From contig JACGCN010000022.1 of assembly GCA_014905825.1 (NCBI GenBank), positions 1 through 64,000 of the forward strand: DNA of 64,000 nucleotides. The letters are read 5' to 3'. A program made the position numbers and the translations under genes. The notes under the pieces were generated by a model. It did not search any database. It was not told the DNA's origin and was given only the letters and a program-made list of their open reading frames with translations. Numbering within the stretch: the first letter of the stretch is position 1; each line of letters opens with the position of its first letter. This DNA is from Lyophyllum atratum (taxonomy: Eukaryota; Basidiomycota; Agaricomycetes; Agaricales; Lyophyllaceae). This document shows positions 56,401-64,000 of the stretch, one piece after another.

Positions 56401-57249
56401 TGCTGCCGGAACTTGATACTGCCTGAGGGTGATTATTCACGTTTCTAGCCTCTTGTTGTATTCCGTTTTAACAAAGGAATACAGGAGTCAATTTCGTGTG
56501 GAAACAACCTCTCCCAAATGCGAAGGAACTCGATTCGTGCGTTTCTTATTACTGCCAGGTCGCGGACATCCGGGATTTGAAGTCGACTTCGACTTTCCTC
56601 CTCATTGCGCGGATATTGGAGGACCAATTCTTCAAGCAAATGCGGACAGTCGAGCAGCTCGGCTATGTTGTTCAATGTGTACCTCACTTCCGGAGGCCAT
56701 CAGTCGGAATTTATTTCGCAGTACAGAGTGAGCGGGATACCGATTATTGCGAATCAAGGATAGACGCGTTCTTGGATGCAGCTGGGAATCTGCTGCGCAA
56801 TTTCTCTGAGGACGAGTTTAAGTCGCAAAAGGCTGCGTTTATTCAAGGCCTTGAATCGAAGAAGCCGAACCTCGAGGCGGAGAGGATCTACTTTCTGAAA
56901 CATATCAAATCGGGTTTCAACAAGTTTCGCTCTGGTGAGTTAGGTCCCTTCAAATCTTGTTCAATCCTGATCAACAAGTGTTATAGACGAGGAGCATGCG
57001 AACGCCCTCCGCGATGTTTCTCTCGATGATGCTGTTCATCTGTTTATGACCCGCATACACCCAGCATCATTGACCCGAAGCAAGCTCTCGATTCACATGA
57101 TGTCCCAGATGGGTTCCAAGAGCGAAGCCGCCGACCTCATCCCGAGCACAGGCACGCCGGTCACTCTCATCACGAATGTTCAGGAGTTCAAATCGAAGTT
57201 GCTATCACCCACGAATATGCCCACATCACCCTCTGCTAGCGCTTCATAG
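53430..57249 (+). CDS. Insulin-degrading-enzyme-type zinc metallopeptidase (M16)
   Basis: Large M16A peptidase, about 1,080 residues, cutting short peptides in an enclosed chamber; yeast relatives process a-factor or degrade peptides. More than 15 exons. The N-terminus includes SINDDRHYRVIQLANGLQAL. The inverted zinc motif HxxEH is rebuilt across introns: EDLPGLAHFCEHLLFS then GTEQYPEDGEY. Then YEAFFRQFVAANGGEIYACT, RRRLIEWWTQHYCAGRMKLV, ETLDELSDLTAKLFAPILNR, LSSYLRNKGWISYLGI, the IDE-type segment SLISLWHKMDDQFWVP, ENWKLSAPYIRGDYF, MRTVEQLGYVVQCVPHFRRP and LESKKPNLEAERIYFLKHIK. All joins keep the frame once introns are removed, so the gene looks functional. Start chosen at ATG 53430; an upstream extension is not excluded. 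Confidence 0.88.
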
Positions 57250-57348
57250 ATTATGTTGTTACGCTTTTCATCGGCACAATCTTTCTTATCCCAGCCATAT
57301 GTATGTTGATCATTGATTACATTTTCCTTTCGCAATTACGAATGTCGT

Positions 57349-59363
57349 TCACTGGTTGCACGCAGCAAACAGGTCACGTCCACTACCCACCATCGAATCG
57401 ATGTCTACACAGACAAACAATCAGAAACCCACCGATTATGGGAAAATAAATACACCCACAAGAAAAGAAATCCCCGATAGGAACCATATCAAGCGTCCCA
57501 AGCGGCGTCGACGTCCGCATGGGCTGGCCCCCCCAAAGCACGCGGATAAAGTACGAAGGTGCGTTGCTACGCCTGCCCTGGGTCTTAGATTTACTGTACA
57601 ACTCAAACACGACCTAGCATTTACCCCAGCGTCAGCGTGGAAAGGACAGGATAGGCTGGGCAAGGGGGACGTACCTCAGAGCCCATGCCAGGCCAGACCA
57701 TCTTCGAAATCTGGAGGAAACCGAGGAGCGGGGAGATGGATCCGTCGTGTGCGACGTTATGCACGTATTTCATCTGCACAGATGACCATCGTGAGTGGTG
57801 CTTCGCGTATGTGGACGTGGGTGGGGGCGTACCTTTGATTGTCCGGAGATTTTGGCCTGCAGGTGTCCCTTGAGCTCGAGCATCCACGCTCCGTACTTGA
57901 GCGCGGAGTATTGCGCGGACTCGGGGGCGTCTCTGAATTGCCAGGAGTACTCCCAGTTGCCGATGCGATACACGGTATCAGCCTTACGAAAGAACTCATT
58001 AAAGCCTGAAGTACGATCACGATGGGAAAGAACGGCGTACCGTCTCCTGTGTAACGCACGATGAGGTGGAATTCAAGTTGCACGGAAGCTTCTTCCCGTG
58101 GCACTGTTTCGCGCTCAGGTTATCATAATAACTGCGCACACAAACTCCATTATCTCAAAGCACCCAACTTGGAGATCAAAGGAAAAGAAACCCACTGGTC
58201 GAAAGAGACGTGCCACCCAGCCGTATCCTGACTCGCCGTGCCCGAGATCCCATCCAGCTGCGCATACAGCTCACCCGCGCGCGCGAGATGGTCGTTCCAC
58301 GTCTGGCTTCCACTCGTAATAGCAGTCTTCAGCTGGTTGGCCTTGGCACAGGGGTACGTGGGCTCGAGAGAGTCAAAGGCGGAGGCTTGGATGAGCGCTT
58401 CGATGCCAGAGCTGCTGGGGAACAGGCCTTTGACGAGGCCGCTGGCGACTTGGGATGTGATTTGGTTGTTGGTGACGCCTATAGGTGAAGCAAGGTTAGG
58501 AAGGTATTCAGGGATGGAGAGGGACTTTGGGACGCACGGATTTGGGAGGTGGTGGGGTCGAAGCGGGAGTCGAGGTTCAGACGTTTTGCGTAGACGGTGC
58601 GGAGGTCCTTGCCGTGTGTAATGGCGTCTTCGAGCCCTTGGTCGGTGATTTGAGGGAATTGGCACCTGAAGAAGAAGGTTAGCAAATCCGCGGGGCGTTT
58701 TGCTGGAAACTTACGTGCTGCCGACGAAACCTGGGCCAACGGTCGTGGTCCATGGGTTCAGAGGATTAGTGGAGGCTTGCCACTGCCATTGGGTAAGTTT
58801 CCGTGTCGAAGGGCAAGAGCGATACGTGACTTACTTGTATGTCTGTGACGTCGGCACCCACTCCGCTAGAGCTGTCCCGAATGTAAATTTGACAAGCCCG
58901 ACGCGCTCGCTTTATATGTGCTTACGACTTGACGCCGTAGAGCGGGCCTTGCCCGACGCAGCTCCACGTAACATCCTCCTTGAAAAACGTATTGGACGCG
59001 TAAGGTGTACGCTTATGATGCCTCTGGATAACTTCCACATATTCAAGGGTGAAATCTTGCGACGGTGGCCTGCCGGTTCTGTTTTAGATATAGGGGCATG
59101 ATATGCAGCTCCAGGACTCACTTGTACTCCCGGCTACGAACGTGCGGCATATTACACCAATTATACTCGCCGTATCGCTCGTCGGGTGTTGTGGAAGAGC
59201 TGAAGATCCCAGGAGACCCGGAACCGTGCAGAGCGAACGTTAGGTTGTTGACATTGCTGGACGTTGGAGGGTAATGCACGACAGTGGCCGCTGCTTCAGT
59301 GGCGAGACCCAGGAAAGAGGAGAGGATCAGAACTGCGGCGATGGGTCGCAGTTGGACGGACAT
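57349..59363 (-). CDS. Secreted histidine-phosphatase superfamily protein (acid phosphatase-like)
   Basis: Signal peptide MSVQLRPIAAVLILSSFLGL. About ten exons, GT-AG. The catalytic core, after an intron following CNMPHVRSREYK, reads FTLEYVEVIQRHHKRTPYAS, a variant of the RHGxRxP phosphohistidine motif; the C-terminal acid pair is in HNVAHDGSISPLLGFLQI (HD). Other blocks: SAFDSLEPTYPC, GSQTWNDHLARAGELYAQLD, RKADTVYRIGNWEYSWQF, KYGAWMLELKGHL, SYFIRVLWGGQPMRTSTPLG and last exon YIDSMVGSGRDLFAACNQ. Paired cysteines fit an extracellular enzyme releasing phosphate from esters; phytase activity is possible but not shown. A partial duplicate lies at 49920-50550. Confidence 0.88.
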
Positions 59364-59941
59364 GGCGACGGCTGGAGCCCGGGAGGTGGGTCATCTGAGC
59401 TTGACAAGATATTTAAACCGTGCCCGCGCCGAATGTCCTGAACACGTGCGGTACTTCTCGCCAAAGGATTATCCGTCCTCGGGAAGCAGTTTGTGGTCCG
59501 CGATCAACGTGGGCACACGATGTTAGAGGTATGGTCCTGGACGATGAGGAACGTGGACGTGTCTCGATCATGACGGCACGCATTTGGACCTGACAGTGAA
59601 GACTTGATTAATTTTCCCGACAGTCTTTATGCATATGTAGCACACGTGTAGCATTTTCCTTGAATCGTGGTGGAAGCCTTACATAGAACGATATGTAGAA
59701 GAGTGAAGAAGTGAACGACGCGCAAGAGATCAAATTTGTTGTTGACACTGTGAAACGTGGACCGACCCTGAAATTGATCGATCGACGCATGCTTCCATTC
59801 GCAGTGTCCACAACACCCTGCGCACGGGCTCGGGGCTTCTGGAAGGAATGGCTGGTGTTCGGCATTATAAAAGGTAGCGCGGGCGCCTAACTACTGATAT
59901 TCTCGACCTTCGCTCGGGACCGCTCCACCTCTGACGCAGAA
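59364..59941. promoter_or_regulatory. Shared promoter region of divergent phosphatase and PI-PLC genes
   Basis: 578 bp between start codons. TTTAAATA on the minus strand near 59405-59415 faces the phosphatase; a TATA box at 59866-59873 faces the PLC gene. Confidence 0.55.
59866..59873 (+). promoter_or_regulatory. TATA box of the PI-PLC-X gene
   Basis: TATAAAAG, 68 bp upstream of ATG 59942. Confidence 0.65.
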
Positions 59942-61485
59942 ATGCCTCGCCTCGCCTCTCTCCTCCCATTCCTTGCCCTATCCCTCTACCACTCCGCCAA
60001 CGCGTCACCAGCTAGCGGGAATGGACAGGCGCTGCTCGCGCAAGCAGCGTTGGGCGAGATTTTGACTCGCGCAGCACCCATTGCTGGTGAGTAGCCCGTC
60101 CATGCCAATTCCGACGTAGGAAGGCTCACGGTTCCGTCCCAGGTCGCGACGAAGGATGCTCGAAGAGCCTGAAGACCTGTGACTGGATGGCCAAGTTCCC
60201 AGATAACACCCAGCTGGTGCACATGAACTTGCCTGGAACGCACGACGCGGCCACCTGTACGTTCTGTCTATCTTTGACCAACGACGTTAGAGCTCACTTC
60301 ATGTCGCAGGGAACTACTCCGACGCCACCCAAGCCTCTCTTCTCCGATACACTGGCTCGTGAGTAGCCACGATTTTGCCGAATCCAACATGCACTGACCC
60401 ATAATAGTATCCCGTCCGCAGAGACATACAGATGCCAAGAGCACTCGCTTCTCCAATCCTTGAACGAAGGAGTACGCGTCTTCGACCTCCGCTACGCGTA
60501 CAACCCCGGAAATGATACCATCGGATTCCACCACTGTACGTCTCACGCGTCGCTAGGCTGTCGTAACCCATACTCATTGTCAACCAATCCACAGCCAAGG
60601 CTCTCCTCGCCCCTCACACCACGCTCGAAGACGTCCTCTTCGGACTATACTCCTGGCTCGACAAGCACCCCACCGAGGCCGTCCTCGTGTCGATGAACTA
60701 CGAGGGCGGAACCGGCACCCCCAACGACGCGGCCCTCCAAGAACACCTATACAACGTCTTCCAAAGCGACCTGGCCAAGAAATACTGGCTCCAGACCAAC
60801 GGAACTGTACGTCCCATCCCCTTCCCCATTCTCACACAATCCCATACTCATCCCTCCTCCTTCAGCTGGGCACACTCGGCCAAGCCCGCGGCAAACTCAC
60901 CCTCCTCCAACGCTTCACCTACACCCTCATCCCCTCCTCCTCCTCCAAACGCATCGGCATCGCCCTCGACGCGGCGCATTGGACCGATAACGGCAAGGCC
61001 ATCGAGCTCGTGTACAACCAGGCGAAGAACCAGGTCGCGTATATTGAGGACTACTACTACATGGACCAGCTCCCCACCGACGCTGGGACCGCGGCGAACG
61101 TGGAGTTGAAGTACAACACGACCGTTGCGCATTTGCAGAATGCGACTATGTACAATAGGGATCAGCTGTATATTAGCTTTGCGAGTGCGTCGCATAATGA
61201 TGCTGTTCCGCAGGTGTCACCGAAGGTATGTTTGGGTTCTACCGCGATTTTCGTTCGAGCACTCAGAGATGCGACTCGTAGGTCATGGCTATTGGCGATG
61301 GGAAGGACGTAGGTGTTAACCAGAAGCTCCTGCCCTGGTTCAGGGCGAACAAGGGAAAGAGATTCGGTATCGTCAGTGCGTGCTATCTTTCCCTCTTACG
61401 CGTCGTGCTGGTCCTGACTGAGCGTTTAGTGCTTGATTTCTATGATGCTGTTCCGGGGCTTGTAGAGGCCATCATCGGTGTCTGA
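59942..61485 (+). CDS. Secreted PI-PLC X-domain phosphodiesterase
   Basis: Signal peptide MPRLASLLPFLALSLYHSAN. About eight exons, GT-AG. PLC-like TIM-barrel motifs in order: LVHMNLPGTHDAATWNYS (first catalytic histidine in GTHD), EGVRVFDLRYAYNP, DTIGFHHA (second histidine), LFGLYSWLDKHPTEAVLVSM then NYEGG, KLTLLQRFTYTLIPSS, and a C-terminal VLDFYDAVPGLVEAIIGV. Bacterial-type PI-PLCs split phosphatidylinositol or GPI anchors without calcium; fungal secreted relatives are mostly uncharacterised. Several N-glycosylation sites are visible. Confidence 0.88.
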
Positions 61486-61741
61486 TTCCGAACATACTTA
61501 CCCAAAAACCTTAAATATCTAGTATCATAGGACTACATAATCGAATATTTACGGATAACGTAGCTTGTCCACAGTCGATGACCAAGCTAATCAAGAACCA
61601 GTATTACGCCTCAAGATAAGGCCAAGCCTGTTCATGCCATATTTGCGCCAGCAATCGTGATCCGATAATCCAATGTTCCATATATTACATCGATGGGTTT
61701 ACACTTCAAACCATAGTATGTAGCACTTTACAACCGCCCAC

Positions 61742-63181
61742 TCAATCAAGCCAAACCGCATGACTCCCACCCTCCATCCTCAAATCCTCCCCCTCACCAA
61801 CATCCTCCCCACCCGCCGCAGGCGGCCACCCCGCCACAACCTCCACACCCCTCCCCCACCCATCCCACTCCAACACCCTCACACCCCCTCCCGCCTCCCC
61901 CGCCGCCGCATCATCGTCATCCGTAAGCAATATCCACACCCCCTCCACTGACTCGTCCGCCAACGCTTTCGGCAACAGATCCAACGCATTCGCCTTCCCG
62001 CCCGAGGTCGGCGTCTCGTAATGCTCGCCCGTGCCCTCTGCGAACCCGCCGTGCAGGTCAAGGGGGAAGACGCTGAGCCATCCTTTGTCTGTGGGCTTGG
62101 CACCACGCGTGGTGGCGAAGAGTGCGCGTGGGGCAGGGTACGTGGGTGTTGAGGGGGCGAGTTGGAGGGTGTCGCCTCTGAAGCGGGCGGGGTCGGAGGC
62201 TGCTGGGAGAAGAGAGCGTGAAGAAAGGTAGGTTAAGGAGGTCGGAGTGATGGTGTATGCGTCGACGAGGTTCGCTGGAGTTTAAGGACACGAGATTGAT
62301 GTTTCGGTGGCGTAACGCGGGGAAGGGAGGGATAGACTTACTATGTTCCGTTACGCAGTAAAGGATCTTACCGTTAGGGTGGACCTTGAGGTGTCGTGGG
62401 CCGTCATGGGCGTCCGCGCCGCGTGGGGAGGGGACACTGGTTATGTGCGTTAGCAATCCCGTTGGGAGATCGCGGGTATACATTTCTATGCTGTCGGTGC
62501 CGAGGACGGGGATGAAGGCATGTCCTGTTGCAGGAGAGAATTCAACTGCATGGGAGCCGTAACGCTGTACAGTGTATCAAGTCAAGCTGACCCCTATTGC
62601 GGATGATGGAATGGGAAGACACGTACTAGTGCAACGCGGGTTTTGTCTGCCTTTTCGAGCTCGTCCTCGGGAACGAAAAGGACCTGTTGGATCTTTTCTC
62701 CAAAACCGCCTGTTACTCGGTCGATAACGTGCACCTCCCCAGTAGGACCGCCAGCAGAATATGCATGTGTAAAGGGTGGAGGTATCGTGATATACGAGGA
62801 CGTCGCAGCTGAACGACACCTCAGTCTGCATCTTGTCCGAACATCGACTCAAAGACAATACACACTAATCGGCACGTTATTGATATGATTCACCCTCAAT
62901 ACCCCACTCGCAGTTCGCTCGACTTCCCAGCTGGAGAGCACGGGGGGCAGCGCCCAGCTGGTGGTGTAGACACGGTCCTTGCGCGGATTCGTCGCGAGAT
63001 ACTGGTGGGGTCCGAACGCATCGACCTTTTGTACTAATGAGAGGGTGCGATGCAGTGGGGAGAAGGCTAGGAGGAAGAGCGAGAGCGAGCGGAAAGAGCC
63101 TGAGATGATGTGGTGCACGGCTGGTATCGATGCCGTCGTCGTCGAATTTGATGCCACGAGGACTTCCCGGACCGATTCCAT
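61742..63181 (-). CDS. Carboxy-cis,cis-muconate cyclase (lactonizing enzyme)
   Basis: Converts 3-carboxy-cis,cis-muconate to 3-carboxymuconolactone in the eukaryotic beta-ketoadipate route. Five exons, GT-AG; seven-bladed propeller. Seen: HHIISGSFRSLSLFLLAFSP, GPHQYLATNPRKDRVYTTSW, FTHAYSAGGPTGEVHVIDRV, then across an intron RYGSHAVEFSPATGHAFIPV, LGTDSIEMYTRDLPTG, DAHDGPRHLKVHPNGKILYC then VTEHS, ALFATTRGAKPTDKGWLSVF and the C-terminus GGSHAVWLD. The GSHAV and HDGPRH blocks are characteristic of the fungal enzyme. It lies head to head, 241 bp apart, with an intradiol dioxygenase, supporting a role in aromatic ring catabolism. Start at ATG 63181; an upstream ATG at 63282 opens a different frame. 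Confidence 0.88.
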
Positions 63182-63421
63182 AGCTCAGTATTGGAGTCCC
63201 CGATGCTGAGTAGAGTAGCAGATTCAGGCGAAAGGCAGGCCTGGACTGAGGGAATGGGAACGAGGATCAAGGAGGGGAGCATGGTGATGTGACCCTAACC
63301 CAAAGCTAGGTTCCCAAGCTCCGCACGCCCGCTTCCTTCGGCTCCCCTTCTTGCGATCAGCGGGCCGCATAAATACTAAAACCCATAACTCCGACTTGGT
63401 CTTTCCCCCACACCCCACGCA
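63182..63421. promoter_or_regulatory. Short shared intergenic region of cyclase and dioxygenase
   Basis: Only 240 bp separate the two divergent start codons. A CATAAATAC sequence at about 63368 can serve as TATA element for the dioxygenase. Co-regulation is plausible from the geometry. Confidence 0.5.
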
Positions 63422-64000
63422 ATGCTGCTCCATCGCAGAGTGCTCATAACACTCCTACCAATCTTCGCCAGTGTCGCGGCCCACAAAGAGCCCAAGACAC
63501 CGCAGGAGATCGAGGTCCAACGCGCACTCCAGGCAGCTGCGTACCATGTGAGTCTTGCTTCCGGATCTTACAAGTTGTTTCGAATTCTCACAACAAGACT
63601 TCAGTGCGCGCCGGCGGTTGAGCAGTTCACAGCAGCGAGGAAACGGTCTTGGGCACAGAAAGTGCTTGCGGGACGACCGTCGCTGCCCGGATATGAAGAG
63701 CTCTTCGCATCGGGAACGTACGCGGACCTACCCGGGCTTGGGCGTGCAGAGGAAGGTGATCAGGCGATTATGGGATGCTCGCCTGTCCAGGAGACACACA
63801 TACAGAACAATTCGTGTGTGCTGACGCCTGTCGTCACTGAGGGTCCGTATTACCACGAGACTGGACATCCGATTCGACAGAACATTGCGGAGCTGCAGGA
63901 TGGTTTGCTTCTGGTGAGTCGGGGATTTGGTCGTGTATGATGGGAAGAGGATTGACGGTTTTGTTTATAGCTGTTGGATATTGGTGTTATCGATGTAGAG
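63422..64000 (+). CDS. Secreted intradiol ring-cleavage dioxygenase, cut by window end
   Basis: Signal peptide MLLHRRVLITLLPIFASVAA. Exon 1 ends YH and joins by GT-AG to CAPAVEQFTAARKRSW. Recognised from CVLTPVVTEGPYYHETGHP, then IRQNIAELQDGLLL and, after another intron, LLDIGVID, the start of the dioxygenase beta-sandwich. The tyrosine in GPYY corresponds to one of the Fe(III) ligands; the remaining Tyr/His/His ligands lie beyond position 64000. Secreted fungal members open catechol or hydroxyquinol rings between the hydroxyl groups using O2. Confidence 0.85.

Noticed and set aside
57383..57663. Hydrophobic tail FPIIGGFLIVCLCRH at the phosphatase 3' end
   Set aside because: This is translation of an intron; splicing to ACATCGATTCGATG gives the expected C-terminus YIDSMVGSGRD.
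63067..63282. Upstream start MLPSLILVPIPSVQA for the muconate cyclase
   Set aside because: Different frame from the cyclase body and no splice joins it; ATG 63181 is in frame with the family similarity.
1..64000. CRISPR arrays, prokaryotic operons, riboswitches, rRNA genes
   Set aside because: None seen; the window is spliced eukaryotic nuclear DNA, and the tandem repeats found are coding or intergenic minisatellites without regular spacer structure.

Overview
The window is nuclear DNA of a filamentous basidiomycete, most likely a mushroom-forming agaricomycete. Genes are broken by many short introns of about 45-80 nt, both strands are densely coded, and the gene content is typical of that group: a JmjC-like family protein, F-box proteins, a Tnp2-type transposase, tyrosinase, GMC oxidoreductase, GT90/CAP10 glycosyltransferase, small secreted proteins and a histidine phosphatase of the RHHKRTP type. 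The species cannot be named from the sequence.

Layout. 1-4.4 kb: minus-strand JmjC-like gene, cut by the left edge, with an apparent frameshift inside the JmjC core. 4.9-9.36 kb: a complete LTR element with two identical 182-bp LTRs, a 5-bp target duplication and one intact 1149-residue ORF, but no recognisable protease, reverse transcriptase, RNase H or integrase. 9.8-14.3 kb: a small Zn2Cys6 protein, a small secreted protein, a tandemly duplicated remnant of the JmjC gene, and a 150-residue hypothetical protein. 14.7-18.5 kb: a WD40 protein with a C-terminal membrane helix and a coiled-coil RING protein. 18.7-24.3 kb: a Tnp2-family transposase with an in-frame stop, followed by an AT-rich block dense in GGAAAAAC-like motifs. 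24.7-31 kb: housekeeping genes (GNA1, an ERG26-type sterol dehydrogenase, Mo25/hymA) and two intron-containing tRNA-Gly(GCC) genes. 31-39.3 kb: a small secreted protein, an F-box protein with a probable 5' frameshift, a lactonase-type beta-propeller and a second F-box-like protein. 39.4-46.6 kb: secreted tyrosinase, GT90 and a GMC (aryl-alcohol-oxidase-like) gene broken by a 10-bp duplication. 46.6-49.9 kb: about 3.3 kb with no recognisable gene. 49.9-53.4 kb: a truncated histidine-phosphatase copy, a secreted proline-rich 4 x 57-residue repeat protein and a repeat-containing hypothetical gene. 53.4-64 kb: insulysin-type M16 peptidase, the full histidine phosphatase, a PI-PLC-X phosphodiesterase, a carboxy-cis,cis-muconate cyclase and, divergent from it, a secreted intradiol dioxygenase cut by the right edge.

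How genes work together. The clearest functional pairing is the divergent cyclase/intradiol dioxygenase pair at the right end: ring cleavage gives a muconate and the cyclase gives a muconolactone (beta-ketoadipate chemistry). Nearby tyrosinase, GMC oxidase and a lactonase paralogue fit a lignocellulose or phenolic lifestyle but do not form one evident cluster. The most unusual object is the pol-less but otherwise intact LTR element. Exon boundaries were placed by eye using GT-AG (occasionally GC-AG) sites and family motifs, so single boundaries may be off; spans are genomic from start codon to stop codon.
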